Notes: generated by a model not told the origin, from the sequence alone. 64,000 nt of DNA from an uncultured Desulfosoma sp. (GCA_937960435.1 CALGPN010000018.1:1-64000), one strand, 5' to 3'. Shown: positions 20,760-31,603, counted from the first letter of the stretch. Program-made: numbers and translations.

Positions 20760-21338
20760 ATGGCGCGACAAACATGTTTTTTTCTTCTCCTCGTTCTTTT
20801 CGCAGGCCTTGGTGCAGGAATGGGCAGTGCCGGATGGGGGCACGCCGAAACCGGCGTCCCTGGAGTCGGCAAAAGCTTTCCTCCCATCGTCTTGGAAGCG
20901 CCGAAGGACCCCGCCATGAGGACCTATCTGGGGATCGGGGATGTCCAGACCTTTACGGTGGACAAAGTGGACGCGGACGTGGTCGTTGTGGAAATCTTCA
21001 GCATGTACTGCCCTCATTGCCAGCGGGAAGCGCCCACGGTGAACGCTTTCTACGATTTGGCCCGAAAAAAGAACCGCCCGGGAAAGACCTTGAAGATCCT
21101 TGGGATCGGGGTGGGAAATTCTTCTTTCGAAGTGGAGGTCTTTGCCAAAAAGTACAATGTGCCGTTTCCCTTGATCCCTGACGGGGAATATCACGTGCAC
21201 AAGACGCTGGGACAGGTCCGCACGCCCCATTTCATCGCCCTCAAACGGGGTGCCGACGGGTCACGAAAAGTGGTGTATTCGCAGGCGGGAAGCTTCGGGT
21301 CACCGGAAGCCTTTTACCGCCTTTTGATGGAACGTTGA
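20760..21338 (+). CDS. Exported thioredoxin-fold (TlpA/redoxin) protein
   Basis: Signal peptide; VVVEIFSMYCPHCQREAPTVNAFYDLA. Confidence 0.85.
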   Translation: MARQTCFFLLLVLFAGLGAGMGSAGWGHAETGVPGVGKSFPPIVLEAPKDPAMRTYLGIGDVQTFTVDKVDADVVVVEIFSMYCPHCQREAPTVNAFYDLARKKNRPGKTLKILGIGVGNSSFEVEVFAKKYNVPFPLIPDGEYHVHKTLGQVRTPHFIALKRGADGSRKVVYSQAGSFGSPEAFYRLLMER

Positions 21339-21376
21339 GGCATGGGCGGCCGACGCCGAACCACGGGGGCTTGACC

Positions 21377-21997
21377 ATGAAAAAGAGCGTGAATCTCTAT
21401 TTTGGGATGGCGGCGATTGTGGGCCTGCTGGGGTTGGGGTGCCTGGGAGTCCCGGCGGCTTACGGCGTCTCCGAAGCCTTTCACGGCAAAATCTACGTGC
21501 CGGGGCCACTCAAACCCGTGGACTCGGAACTCAAGGTGCGTGTCGGGGAACCGGCTCCCGATTTCGTTTTGCCGTCTCTTTCGGGGGAAAAGGTCCAGTT
21601 GTCCCAATTCCGCGGGCGGAAAAACGTGGTGCTGTCGTTCGTGCCGGCGGCGTGGACCCCCGTGTGTTCCGACCAATGGCCCGGCTACAACATCGTCAAG
21701 GATCTTTTCGAGGCCCACGATGCCGTCCTTTTGGGTATTACCGTGGATAACCTTCCCACACTGTTTGCCTGGACTCAGGAAATGGGCGGCTTGTGGTTTC
21801 CCGTTCTCTCGGATTTTTGGCCTCACGGGGCCGTGGCGGCCCGCTACGGGGTGCTGCGATCGGACGGGACGACCGAGCGCGCTATTTTCGTTATCGATAA
21901 GGAGGGCATCATCCGCTACATCGATGTCCACGACATCAACCAGAGACCTCCTTTGGAAGAAATTGTCAAGGAGCTGGAAAAGCTCCCAAAGCCTTAA
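21377..21997 (+). CDS. Exported peroxiredoxin (AhpC/TSA family)
   Basis: Signal peptide; FVPAAWTPVCSDQWPGYN. Confidence 0.85.
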   Translation: MKKSVNLYFGMAAIVGLLGLGCLGVPAAYGVSEAFHGKIYVPGPLKPVDSELKVRVGEPAPDFVLPSLSGEKVQLSQFRGRKNVVLSFVPAAWTPVCSDQWPGYNIVKDLFEAHDAVLLGITVDNLPTLFAWTQEMGGLWFPVLSDFWPHGAVAARYGVLRSDGTTERAIFVIDKEGIIRYIDVHDINQRPPLEEIVKELEKLPKP

Positions 21998-22021
21998 GCG
22001 TCGAATGAACGAGCTTACGTG

Positions 22022-22384
22022 ATGGAGTCCGGTCAGGTGAAAAAAATTCTTTTGTGCGCTTTTAACGGGGAAGTCATGTGCTTCGTTCACGTCCTTTTGA
22101 ACGCCTTGGACTTTGCGGATCGGGGCTATGAAACGGCCGTGGTGGTGGAAGGATCGGCCGTAAAAGTTATTCCTGAAATCGCCTCAGCCGATCACCCGAT
22201 GCATGGACTGTACGCGGAAGTGAAAAAAGCCGGATTGATCCACGGTGTGTGTCGCGCCTGTTCCGTCAAGTTCGGTGTCCTGGACGGCGTGGAAAAAGAG
22301 GGCTTGAGGCTGCTCGCGGACATGAAAGGTCATGCGAGTCTTGCCCGTTATGTGGACCGGGGATTTGATGTAATCACATTTTAA
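22022..22384 (+). CDS. DsrE-family-like protein
   Basis: ILLCAFNGEVMCFVHVLLNALDFADRGYETAVVVEGSAVK...VCRACSVKFG. Confidence 0.7.
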   Translation: MESGQVKKILLCAFNGEVMCFVHVLLNALDFADRGYETAVVVEGSAVKVIPEIASADHPMHGLYAEVKKAGLIHGVCRACSVKFGVLDGVEKEGLRLLADMKGHASLARYVDRGFDVITF

Positions 22385-22399
22385 AAAGGAGGCGCAGCG

Positions 22400-22588
22400 A
22401 TGTCCAAGAAGAGGTACAAGGTTCGGGGGCAGTGCCCGCAGTGCGCATGCGGCGACGTGACGTTTCTGGGACCGGAAAAACTCAGGGACAAATACATCGG
22501 CCCGGAAGAAGAAGTGGAGATTCTCTGCCCTACGTGTGGGACCAAACACAAGGCCACGGTGGTGGAAGTGGAAGACGTCAAGGAATGA
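22400..22588 (+). CDS. Small zinc-ribbon-like protein
   Basis: 62 aa; CPQCACGD and CPTCGTKHK pairs; aaggaggcgcagcg RBS. Confidence 0.7.
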   Translation: MSKKRYKVRGQCPQCACGDVTFLGPEKLRDKYIGPEEEVEILCPTCGTKHKATVVEVEDVKE

Positions 22589-22612
22589 GACCCCAACGAA
22601 AGGAGAAAGCCC

Positions 22613-23065
22613 GTGCCCAAAGCCCTTGTGGTTTACGCGACGCGAACCAATCAGACAAAGGGAATCGGGGAACTGATCGCCGAAGGCCTGCGCACCTCCG
22701 GGGTGGACGTCACTTTTTTGAGCATTCAGGAATTCGACAAAGGCGGAGTCAACCCCCAGGATTTCGACGCCGTTGTGCTGGGATCGGCCACCTACCACGG
22801 GGAAATGATGCAACCCATGAAGACCTTCCTTTTCAAGCTCGAACAATACGACTTAAAAGGCAAAGTCGGCGGGGCATTTGGGGCTTTCGGCTGGAGCGGT
22901 GAGGCGCCGGGGCGGATTTTTGAGACAATGAAAAACATCTACCTTATGGACATGGTCAGCGGGCCTTTGAGACTCAAATCCAGTGCACTGAGCGGAGGCG
23001 TCCAGATGGCGCACCGTTACGGTCAGGAAATCGCCCAAAAGGTCAAGGCCGGGGTTTCATCCTAG
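22613..23065 (+). CDS. Flavodoxin-domain protein (FprA C-terminal type)
   Basis: VVYATRTNQTKGIGELIAEGL; VLGSATYHGEMMQPMKTFL; GGAFGAFGWSGEA. Confidence 0.85.
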   Translation: MPKALVVYATRTNQTKGIGELIAEGLRTSGVDVTFLSIQEFDKGGVNPQDFDAVVLGSATYHGEMMQPMKTFLFKLEQYDLKGKVGGAFGAFGWSGEAPGRIFETMKNIYLMDMVSGPLRLKSSALSGGVQMAHRYGQEIAQKVKAGVSS

Positions 23066-23136
23066 CGGAGTCGAGCTGTGCATATCGTCCGCTCTGAGAG
23101 TGAATCCTTGGGGGAAACGAAAAGGAGGAGACAAAG

Positions 23137-23340
23137 ATGACGACGCCGAGACACTGTCCGGGTTTTGAACAGTTCAAGGATCTTCGTTCCTTTGTGTGCA
23201 AGTGTGAAGGGTGCGGCGCGGAAAAGGAAATCTTTTCCGATGAGTTCGACAAGAAGCACACGTGCCCCAAGTGTGGCCAGCCCATCGATTTTACAAAGTG
23301 CACGGTTTACGCCGGCGGACAGGACGAAACGCCTCGATAA
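23137..23340 (+). CDS. Small zinc-ribbon-like protein
   Basis: 67 aa; CKCEGCGAEKEIF and CPKCGQPIDF; aaggagg RBS. Confidence 0.7.
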   Translation: MTTPRHCPGFEQFKDLRSFVCKCEGCGAEKEIFSDEFDKKHTCPKCGQPIDFTKCTVYAGGQDETPR

Positions 23341-23351
23341 GGCATGAGACG

Positions 23352-23378
23352 CGGGGGCGCTTGACGCAAGCGCCCCCG
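23352..23378. other. Perfect 12-bp inverted repeat hairpin without T-tract
   Basis: CGGGGGCGCTTG-ACG-CAAGCGCCCCCG just after stop at 23340. Confidence 0.8.
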
Positions 23379-23451
23379 TAGGATCGATCGCCCCTCACCA
23401 AAAGGTCTCGAACTCCCCAAAGTCGAATCCCAATTACAGCAAGGATCCCCC

Positions 23452-25515
23452 ATGCCCAACAAGCTTGCCGGAGAAAAAAGCCCTTACCTGCTTCAGCACG
23501 CCGAAAACCCTGTGGATTGGTACCCATGGGGGGAAGAAGCTTTTGCCAAAGCGCGGCGGGAAGACAAGCCCATCTTCTTGAGTATCGGTTACGCCACGTG
23601 CCATTGGTGCCACGTGATGGCCCATGAATCCTTTGAAGACGAAGAAGTGGCCCGATACCTCAATGAACATTTCGTGGCCGTCAAGGTGGACCGGGAAGAA
23701 CGGCCCGACATCGACGGCGTGTACATGAGCGTCTGTCAGGTGATTTCCGGGCACGGGGGCTGGCCTTTGTCGGTTTTTCTGACGCCCGAGGGATTGCCTT
23801 TCTTTGCCGGCACATATTTTCCCAAAAGATCGCGCATGGGAATGCCCGGCTTTTTGGAACTTCTTCAGGAAGTTGCGCGGCTGTGGCGGGAAGAGAGAAA
23901 AAAGATCACGGAAACCGGTCAAAAAATCCGCGAAGTCTTGCAGCAGGCGGCCAAGGGGGAAGAATCTTTCTTGGAGGAGAGCGATCTGGAACGGGCTTTC
24001 AGCCAACTGCGCGGAGCCTTTGACCCGCGATGGGGCGGGTTCGGCGAAGCCCCCAAATTCCCCACGCCGCATCAGTTGACCTTTCTTCTGCGCTACCATG
24101 CCCGCACGGGAAATCCCGCGGCGTTGGGCATGGTGGAAGAAACGCTCATGGCCATGCGCCAGGGCGGCCTTTTTGACCAGATCGGCTACGGGTTCCACCG
24201 CTACTCCGTGGACGCTCGATGGTTGGTGCCCCATTTTGAAAAAATGCTCTACGACCAGGCCCTCCTCGCCATGGCTTACCTGGAAACGTTTCAAGTGACG
24301 GGGAAAAGTTTTTACGCCCAAGTGGCACGCGAAATTTTCGAATACGTGCTGCGGGATATGACCGACCCTCAGGGAGGCTTTTATTCCGCCGAAGATGCGG
24401 ACACGGAAGGTGAGGAGGGGTTGTTTTACACGTGGACGCCGGACGAGATTCGGGCCGTCCTCCCGGAAAGCGAAGCGGCGCTGGTGTGCCGATATTTCGG
24501 CGTGACCCCCAGGGGCAATTTCGAAAAAGGGCGGAGCGTCCTCCACATGGCCGAGGATCCGGAGAGTTTGGCGTCCGAATTCGGGAAGACCGTTCAAGAG
24601 GTCAAAAATGCACTTGAAAACGCCCGGCGCGCTCTTTTCGAACACAGGAAAACCCGCCCGGCGCCGCTCAAAGACGACAAGATCCTGACGGCGTGGAACG
24701 GTCTGATGGCCGCCGCGTTCGCCATGGGCTACCGCGTGCTGGGCGATACACAATATCTCGATGCCGCGGTCCGATCGGTCGGCTTTGTCTGGGAATCCCT
24801 TCGAGACTCCCGCGGGCGCTTGTATCGGCGGTATCGCCACGGGCACACGGCCTACACCGGTTATCTGGACGATTATGCTTATTTGGGGTGGGCCTTTTTG
24901 GAAATCTACGAAGCTTCGTTTGACCCGGATTTCCTGGAAAAGGCCGTCCTCGTGCACGAGGCCATGCTTGAGCTTTTCTGGAACCGTGAAAGTGGCGGCC
25001 TGGATTTCATCGCCAAAGATGCCGAACAGCTCATCGTGCGCGAACGGGAAGTTTACGACGGCGCCTTGCCCTCGGGCAATTCCACCGCGCTCAACTCTCT
25101 GGCCCGCTTGGCCCAGATCACGGGGGATGTGCGCTGGGAAAAGGCCGCAGACGGCATCGTGCGCGCCTTTGCCCATGAAGTGAAAAAGTATCCCAGGGCC
25201 TATACGCATTTCCTGAACGGCTATGATAGGCTTTGGGGGCCTACAAGTGAGGTGGTTCTGGTCGGGTCGTTCCAGGATCCGAACTTTCAGGCCATGGTTC
25301 ATGCAGTGCGCCGGGGATTCCGTCCGCGTACGGCCGTTGTGGTGAAGCCGGCAGAGGGTTCGGGTCGGGCCCTTCTGGAAAGGCTGGTGCCTTTGACGGC
25401 GGCCATGGAGCTTGTGGGCGGTCGGGCCACGGCTTATGTGTGCCAGGGCCGGCAATGCGGGAATCCCGTGACGGACCCGGAGGTTATGGCGACCCTTCTG
25501 GAGACCGTTCGGTGA
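23452..25515 (+). CDS. Thioredoxin-domain protein, YyaL/DUF255 family
   Basis: [33 protein letters not shown]...[14 protein letters not shown]. Confidence 0.93.
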   Translation: MPNKLAGEKSPYLLQHAENPVDWYPWGEEAFAKARREDKPIFLSIGYATCHWCHVMAHESFEDEEVARYLNEHFVAVKVDREERPDIDGVYMSVCQVISGHGGWPLSVFLTPEGLPFFAGTYFPKRSRMGMPGFLELLQEVARLWREERKKITETGQKIREVLQQAAKGEESFLEESDLERAFSQLRGAFDPRWGGFGEAPKFPTPHQLTFLLRYHARTGNPAALGMVEETLMAMRQGGLFDQIGYGFHRYSVDARWLVPHFEKMLYDQALLAMAYLETFQVTGKSFYAQVAREIFEYVLRDMTDPQGGFYSAEDADTEGEEGLFYTWTPDEIRAVLPESEAALVCRYFGVTPRGNFEKGRSVLHMAEDPESLASEFGKTVQEVKNALENARRALFEHRKTRPAPLKDDKILTAWNGLMAAAFAMGYRVLGDTQYLDAAVRSVGFVWESLRDSRGRLYRRYRHGHTAYTGYLDDYAYLGWAFLEIYEASFDPDFLEKAVLVHEAMLELFWNRESGGLDFIAKDAEQLIVREREVYDGALPSGNSTALNSLARLAQITGDVRWEKAADGIVRAFAHEVKKYPRAYTHFLNGYDRLWGPTSEVVLVGSFQDPNFQAMVHAVRRGFRPRTAVVVKPAEGSGRALLERLVPLTAAMELVGGRATAYVCQGRQCGNPVTDPEVMATLLETVR

Positions 25516-25627
25516 AGAGGGTCGCCATTTCGGGACAAGACGACGGACAAACGTCCATATTGGCGAATTGGCTTTTCGGCCTTTGGGGCAGCGGCCCGAG
25601 TCGCCGATGAGGAAGAAAGGAGTGAAG

Positions 25628-26137
25628 ATGAGCGCGAACCAACCGGTGATCAGAGTGTTCGAATACGCGTTGAACCAGGAAGAGACGGGAAAGCTGTTTT
25701 TCCAAACGGCGCTCCAACGCATGGGGATCGGCGCGGCGGTGAGCGCCTTCAAGCGGTTGATCGCCGAGGAAGAAAAGCACATCGCCTTTATCAACCGCAT
25801 TTTGGAGGAGCTGCGACGAGGCAAGGAGGTGGATCCCGGGCAGCTTCAAGATCTCATCTTGGAGCCGACGGATTATTTCGATGAAAGAGCCAAGAAGGAA
25901 TTCATGGAGCAATGCGTGGAAGGGTCCATGGTTCCCGATGTGACCGTGTTCAACACGGCGTGGCTCATTGAAAAAGACCTGAGCGAGTTTTATGCGGCCA
26001 TGGCGAAAAAGGCTGTCGGGAAAGCCAAAGACGCCCTCTCCATGCTCTCTCGGTGGGAAAAACAGCATGAAATGTTTTTCCGCCAGTTTCGGGACAAGCT
26101 CAGCGAAGCCTATGCCCAGATGCCGTGGGGCGGGTGA
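25628..26137 (+). CDS. Ferritin-family/rubrerythrin-like diiron protein
   Basis: ALNQEETGKLFFQTAL...LIAEEEKHIAFINRIL. Confidence 0.8.
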   Translation: MSANQPVIRVFEYALNQEETGKLFFQTALQRMGIGAAVSAFKRLIAEEEKHIAFINRILEELRRGKEVDPGQLQDLILEPTDYFDERAKKEFMEQCVEGSMVPDVTVFNTAWLIEKDLSEFYAAMAKKAVGKAKDALSMLSRWEKQHEMFFRQFRDKLSEAYAQMPWGG

Positions 26138-26173
26138 TTTCCCGGGGCACGGGTCGCATAGACGGGAGGAGCG

Positions 26174-27679
26174 ATGATGGAAAATCCGGAGGTCGGCTAC
26201 CATCGGCAGACGGCGTACCGGCGCGGGGCGTTGGGCGGCGGTTATCTGGACTGGAGCGCCCGTCCCAGCGTGTACAAGGACTACCGAGGCCTCCCGACAG
26301 TGGCCCTGCCGGAGGACATCCTGGGCTTTCACAAGCCTTTCTTTGAGGTGCTGTTCGGTGCCCCCGGTTCCGATGCAGGCCGACGGGATTGGGACCTGAG
26401 GGGGCTGGCTCGAACCCTCGTGCTCGGTTATGGAATCACGGCCCAGAGCGGTCGAGGGGCGGACGCCTTCTTCTATCGTTCCGTGCCTTCCGCGGGGGCG
26501 TTGTACCCGTGCGAACTCTATGCCGCCGTTCAAGGCCTTCCGGATCTGGAAGACGGGCTCTATCATCATGACCTCGCCCGCAATCGCTTGGTTCGTCTCC
26601 GCACGGGACCCTTTCTGCGTTCCGAGCGCCCTTGGGCGGCGGCGTTTTTTGTGACCGCCCTGTTCTACCGCAGTTCATGGAAGTATCGGGAGCGGGCCTA
26701 CCGATATTGCCTGCTGGATGCCGGGCATTTGGTGGAAAATGTTTTTTTGGTCCTACAGTCGGAAGGGCTCACGGCCCAAGTCTTCGACCGATTCGACGAT
26801 GGGGCGGTCAACGCTTTTCTCGGGGTGGATCCCACAAGAGAAGTCTGTCTGGCCGTCCTCACGGTGCCTCATGAGGGCACGGAAACGGAGGGCGAAGCTT
26901 CTCAGAGGGAGGCGCCGCCTGTCTTTTGGCGCGAGGGCCCTTTTGAGCCCGTGCAGCCGGAAGCCTGTCGCATGAGTCCCTCGGACACGGTGCCTCGCGC
27001 CATCCTGGACGCTCATGGGGCCACGACGTTCGGCCCGGCATCGGGCACAAGGTCCAAGTCCCGGCCATCTCCGGCGCCTCCCCTCAAGGGGGAAGCGCCA
27101 CAGGCCGTGACGAGACCCGAGGAAGTCGCTGCGGCCCAGGGTTTGTCCTTTGCCGAAGCCCTATGGCGGAGGCGATCCTACAGAAATTACGTTTCCCAGC
27201 AGGTTTCGTCGTCTGTGTGGCAGATCCTGTGGCACAGCGTCGCGCTGCGCCCGGCGTTGTGCCCGGCTCTGGAGGTGCGTGTCGCCTGCGGGGATGCCCA
27301 AGACCTGCCGGCGGGCATTTATAGGTGGAATGCGGCGGCGGGAGAAATGTGTCTCGTCAAAGCTGGGGATTTTCGGTCGTCCTCGGCCCGGGCATGCCTC
27401 GACCAAGACTGGCTTCGGCATGCGGTGTTCCATTTCGCCTTTACGGTGCGGTGGCCCGATCTGTGGGAATTTTTGGGCCCTCGGGGCTACCGTGCCGCCA
27501 TGCTGGACGCGGGACGACTGGGTCACCGGGTGTATCTGGCGTCCACCGCTTTGGGGCTCGGAGCCTGTGGCGTCGGAGCGTTTTACGATGAGGAGCTCCG
27601 CCGTGTTTTTGATGGGGATGAAGACCGGGACGTGCTTTATGTGACGGCGTCGGGACCGGTCAAGAAACTGTGGAAGTAA
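26174..27679 (+). CDS. SagB/ThcOx-type two-domain nitroreductase
   Basis: Two nitroreductase halves (RSGRGADAFFYRSVPSAGALYPCELYAAV; RRSYRNY...DAGRLGHRVYLASTALGLGACGVGAFYDEELRR). Confidence 0.85.
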   Translation: MMENPEVGYHRQTAYRRGALGGGYLDWSARPSVYKDYRGLPTVALPEDILGFHKPFFEVLFGAPGSDAGRRDWDLRGLARTLVLGYGITAQSGRGADAFFYRSVPSAGALYPCELYAAVQGLPDLEDGLYHHDLARNRLVRLRTGPFLRSERPWAAAFFVTALFYRSSWKYRERAYRYCLLDAGHLVENVFLVLQSEGLTAQVFDRFDDGAVNAFLGVDPTREVCLAVLTVPHEGTETEGEASQREAPPVFWREGPFEPVQPEACRMSPSDTVPRAILDAHGATTFGPASGTRSKSRPSPAPPLKGEAPQAVTRPEEVAAAQGLSFAEALWRRRSYRNYVSQQVSSSVWQILWHSVALRPALCPALEVRVACGDAQDLPAGIYRWNAAAGEMCLVKAGDFRSSSARACLDQDWLRHAVFHFAFTVRWPDLWEFLGPRGYRAAMLDAGRLGHRVYLASTALGLGACGVGAFYDEELRRVFDGDEDRDVLYVTASGPVKKLWK

Positions 27680-27802
27680 CGGGCGGTTCCAAGAGGGACG
27701 CCGCCTTTGACGGTTCACCGGTCGTGAGGGATTGTCCTGCCATGGCGGGAGCAATCGAGAGAGACCGCGGACAGGCCGCGGAAAAGAAGGAGCCGAAATT
27801 GC

Positions 27803-28036
27803 ATGGAGCGGTTTGAGTATTCCATTACGAGACACCCTTCGGAAAGCTTTCGAGAGACGGCGTATTTTTGCACGGCCGAAGGCACGTGCCGTCTCGAAGA
27901 TGTCCCAGTGGATCAGACGGCCATCCTGGAAAGCCTTCTGAACGAGCGGGGCAAACACGGCTGGGAACTCATCCAGATCGCCTTCGGCCGAAGCGGCCTT
28001 TTGGCCTTTTGGAAACGCCGCGTCATCGATGTGTAA
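27803..28036 (+). CDS. Hypothetical small protein
   Basis: 77 aa ORF, NERGKHGWELIQI segment (DUF4177-like). Confidence 0.6.
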   Translation: MERFEYSITRHPSESFRETAYFCTAEGTCRLEDVPVDQTAILESLLNERGKHGWELIQIAFGRSGLLAFWKRRVIDV

Positions 28037-28140
28037 AAAAAGACTCAAGGCCATCGGGGGCCGGTCCGTTCCATGATGGAGCGGCGCCCCGCCGTGGGGA
28101 AAATTCTTTGGGGATGAAAAACGGAGGACAAGGGTTCGGT

Positions 28141-28341
28141 ATGCAGGTCATACTGCGCATCAAGGGAATGACGTGCGGTCATTGCGTGAAGGCGGTGGAA
28201 AAGGCCTTGAGCGAGGTGGCAGGGGTGGAAAAGGTCCACGTGGATCTGGCTTCCGGCACGGCCACGGTGGATGCCTCCGGCCCCTTGGACATGGGGGCGG
28301 TACGCCAGAGAATCGAGAAAGCGGGCTATGAGCTTGTCTGA
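28141..28341 (+). CDS. HMA-domain metal chaperone (CopZ-like)
   Basis: [30 protein letters not shown]. Confidence 0.88.
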   Translation: MQVILRIKGMTCGHCVKAVEKALSEVAGVEKVHVDLASGTATVDASGPLDMGAVRQRIEKAGYELV

Positions 28342-30664
28342 AGACGCCCGAAGGGTCGACCCCGGCGATCCAACCGATCCAACGGGGCGCCGGGCGGTTT
28401 CGGTCAAAACCATTGTGTCTGTTGGGGGCATGAGCTGTGCCGCGTGTGTGCGCCGCGTGGAAAACGTTCTTAAAAATTTGCCCGGGGTCTCGGATGTCGG
28501 CGTGAACTTGGCGACGGGGAAAGCCGTGCTGATTCATGGCGACGGCGCGGCGCAGGCGGAAGCGATCCGCCGGGCTTTGACCGATGCGGGCTACGAGTTT
28601 CTCGGCCTTGCGGAAGACGGCCTCCGGGACGACCCCCTGGAGGTGCAGCGCCAAAGAGAAATACAGGACCTGAAGCGGCGGGTTGTGGCCGGGTGCGTGC
28701 TTTCGGCGGCGGCCATGATTCTTTCCATGGGAGGGCACCTGCCGGGGATCGCTCACATCCCCGCCGGGGTTTCCAACGGCCTGCTGATCCTCTTGTCGAC
28801 CCCGGCGGTTTTCTGGGTGGGCAGTCGTTTCTTTGTAGGAGCCTGGAAAGCCCTACGACAAAAAACCTCGGACATGAACACCCTGGTGGCCTTGGGGGCT
28901 CTGTCAGCTTACGGCTACTCGGTGGCCGCCGTCTTCTTCCCCTCGTTTTTTTCCCGGTCCGGAATCCAACCCCATACATATTTCGACGGCGCGGCCATGA
29001 TCGTCGCCCTGGTTCTCTTAGGCCGCTTTCTGGAGGCCAAAGCGCGAGGGAAAACGTCCCAAGCCGTCCGGCGGCTCATGGGCTTGAGACCGGCGACGGC
29101 GTGCATCGTTCGGGACGGCGTGGAAAAGGTGGTGCCCGTGGAGGTCGTGGGGGTGGGGGATCTGGTGAGGATTCGCCCCGGGGAACGCATCCCCGTGGAC
29201 GGCGAGATCCTAGAAGGCACCTCGGCCGTGGATGAATCCATGCTCACGGGGGAAAGCCTCCCGGTGGACAAAGCCCCCGGGGATCGGGTGTTCGCCGGCA
29301 CAGTCAACGGGTTTGCGGCCTTGCTGGTCCGAGCCGCGCGCGTCGGCGCGGACACCTCGTTGGCGCGCATTATCCGTTTGGTGGAAGAAGCGCAAGGGTC
29401 CAAGGCGCCCATCCAAAGGCTTGCAGACCGGGTGGCCGCCGTGTTTGTTCCGGTGGTATGCGGAATCGCCGTGGCCACCTTTTGTGTGTGGGCTTTCGTC
29501 GTTCCCGGGTCCGATTGGGGCCGTGCCGTACTCAATTTTGTCTCCGTTTTGATCATTGCCTGTCCGTGTGCCATGGGCTTGGCCACGCCCACCGCCGTCA
29601 TGGTCGGGACGGGTTTAGGGGCGGAAACCGGTATTCTCATCAAAAGCGGGGAAACACTGGAAAAGGCCCATCAGGTGAACACGGTGCTTTTTGACAAAAC
29701 CGGCACCCTCACCGAGGGGCGCCCCGTCGTCACCGATGTGGTTGCGGCCCCTGATGGGGATCCTCGGCATGTCTTGAGATGTGCCGCGTCCCTGGAGACG
29801 CTTTCGGAGCACCCTTTGGGGCGGGCGGTTGTGGAGCGTGCGCGTCGGGAGGGCATCGCCCTTGAAGAAGTCCGAGAATTTTACGCCTTTTCCGGCCTTG
29901 GCGCCAAGGGGGAGCTGAAGGGGACCGAAGTTGTGGTCGGAAACCGGAAGTTGGTGGAGAGTGTGGGCGCGGATCCGTCCACCTTGGAGGAAACGGCCGA
30001 AGCCATGGTCCGAGACGGCAAGACGGTTGTCTACGTCCTGGAAAACAAAACGGTCGCAGGAATCCTGGGTTTTCGGGACAACCCACGGGAACAAGCGCGC
30101 GAAGCCGTAGAGGCGCTCAAAGCCCTCGGTGTTCGCGTGGGCATGATCACGGGCGACAACGCGGCGACGGCCCGGGCTGTAGCGGCCCTGGTGGGGATTG
30201 ACGAGGTCATGGCGGAAGTGCTTCCGGAGCGCAAGGCGGAGGCCGTCCGGGAAGCGCGGCGCCGCGGCGGCGTGACGGCCATGGTGGGAGACGGGATTAA
30301 CGACGCCCCGGCCTTGGCGGCGGCCGATGTGGGCATCGCCTTGGGAAGCGGCACGGACGTGGCCGTGGAGGCCGGCGATATCGCCCTGATGCGGCCGGAT
30401 TTGCGCCTCGTGGCCGAGACCATGGTGTTGTCCCGCATGACTCTGAAAATTATCAAGCAGAACCTGTTTTGGGCGTTCTTCTACAATTCGGCGGGCATTC
30501 CGGTGGCGGCCGGCGTGCTCTACCCGTTTTTCGGCGTGCTTTTGAATCCCATGGTGGCGGCGGCGGCCATGGCCTTCAGTTCGGTTTCCGTCGTGAGCAA
30601 TGCTCTGCGGTTGCGCCGCCTGTGGCAAAAACGCCGCCGAAACGTTGCATCCGAAAGGAAATGA
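28328..30664 (+). CDS. copA: Copper-translocating P-type ATPase
   Basis: [19 protein letters not shown] motif [40 protein letters not shown]. Confidence 0.93.
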   Translation: MSLSEDARRVDPGDPTDPTGRRAVSVKTIVSVGGMSCAACVRRVENVLKNLPGVSDVGVNLATGKAVLIHGDGAAQAEAIRRALTDAGYEFLGLAEDGLRDDPLEVQRQREIQDLKRRVVAGCVLSAAAMILSMGGHLPGIAHIPAGVSNGLLILLSTPAVFWVGSRFFVGAWKALRQKTSDMNTLVALGALSAYGYSVAAVFFPSFFSRSGIQPHTYFDGAAMIVALVLLGRFLEAKARGKTSQAVRRLMGLRPATACIVRDGVEKVVPVEVVGVGDLVRIRPGERIPVDGEILEGTSAVDESMLTGESLPVDKAPGDRVFAGTVNGFAALLVRAARVGADTSLARIIRLVEEAQGSKAPIQRLADRVAAVFVPVVCGIAVATFCVWAFVVPGSDWGRAVLNFVSVLIIACPCAMGLATPTAVMVGTGLGAETGILIKSGETLEKAHQVNTVLFDKTGTLTEGRPVVTDVVAAPDGDPRHVLRCAASLETLSEHPLGRAVVERARREGIALEEVREFYAFSGLGAKGELKGTEVVVGNRKLVESVGADPSTLEETAEAMVRDGKTVVYVLENKTVAGILGFRDNPREQAREAVEALKALGVRVGMITGDNAATARAVAALVGIDEVMAEVLPERKAEAVREARRRGGVTAMVGDGINDAPALAAADVGIALGSGTDVAVEAGDIALMRPDLRLVAETMVLSRMTLKIIKQNLFWAFFYNSAGIPVAAGVLYPFFGVLLNPMVAAAAMAFSSVSVVSNALRLRRLWQKRRRNVASERK

Positions 30665-30777
30665 ATTATAGTCCAAAGTGTGGTTGTTCGGTTTGGCCCC
30701 CAAAGGGGAGGGTCGGTTTTCATCGGTAGTTTCGGCCCGCGAATGAAACGAAGAAGAGGACAGTGAAGGAGGATTCT

Positions 30778-30936
30778 ATGGCTCGGTACGTCTGTCAGAT
30801 CTGCGGCTACGTTTATGATCCCGAAAAGGGCGACCCTGACAATGGTGTGGCTCCTGGAACCCCGTTTGAAAAGCTTCCCGACGACTGGACGTGTCCGGTG
30901 TGCGGCGCATCCAAGAGCGACTTTGCGAAAGAATAG
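30778..30936 (+). CDS. Rubredoxin
   Basis: 52 aa [52 protein letters not shown]; aaggagg RBS; below ORF-track cutoff. Confidence 0.96.
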   Translation: MARYVCQICGYVYDPEKGDPDNGVAPGTPFEKLPDDWTCPVCGASKSDFAKE

Positions 30937-30970
30937 ACGTCCGGTTTCGGGGGTCTTGAGGAGAACATCC

Positions 30971-31465
30971 ATGATTTTCGGATTCAATGCGGCGGAAGTT
31001 TTCCAGATTGCCGTAGAGATCGAAGAAAACGGCAAGGCCTTTTACGAAAAGGCCCTGGCGAAAATCGCGGACCCCGATGTTCAAGCGATTTTCAAGGAAT
31101 TGGCCCTTCAGGAGGTGGAACACAAGAAAAAGTTCCAGGAGCTGAAGGCGAACCTTCCGCAACAGGCTTCGGGGTCGACCGTGTATGATCCCAACAACGA
31201 AATGGCGAATTATTTGAAAATGATGGCCGACGGCCACGTTTTTCGAAACAGCGAAAATGTGGATCAGAAGCTGTCCCAGGTGAAGGATGCCGTGGACGCC
31301 TTGCGCATGGCCATCGAATTCGAGAAGGATTCCGTGATCTTCTTTTTGAGCATGCAGGATGCGACGGAAGAAGAAAAAGGCCGGAAGTTCATCGGGCTGC
31401 TGGTCAAGGAAGAACAGGAGCATTTGAGACGGCTGACGATGCAGCTGAAGAAAATGACGCATTAA
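30971..31465 (+). CDS. Rubrerythrin/ferritin-like diiron protein
   Basis: AVEIEENGKAFYEKAL...LQEVEHKKKFQEL...FEKDSVIFFLSMQD...VKEEQEHLRRL. Confidence 0.88.
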   Translation: MIFGFNAAEVFQIAVEIEENGKAFYEKALAKIADPDVQAIFKELALQEVEHKKKFQELKANLPQQASGSTVYDPNNEMANYLKMMADGHVFRNSENVDQKLSQVKDAVDALRMAIEFEKDSVIFFLSMQDATEEEKGRKFIGLLVKEEQEHLRRLTMQLKKMTH

Positions 31466-31574
31466 GGGTGTCTAGATTTCTGAAATGCAGGCTGCTCAGC
31501 CGATCCTGGTTTTTCCTTGTTTCAGCGTAGCCTTTTGGTAGCATTTCATGAAATTTGCGATCTCTTCCTAGCCG

Positions 31575-31603
31575 GCCGGATCCCCGAGGATCCGGCTTTT
31601 TTT
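31575..31603 (+). terminator. Rho-independent terminator
   Basis: GCCGGATCC-CCGA-GGATCCGGC-TTTTTTT. Confidence 0.85.
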
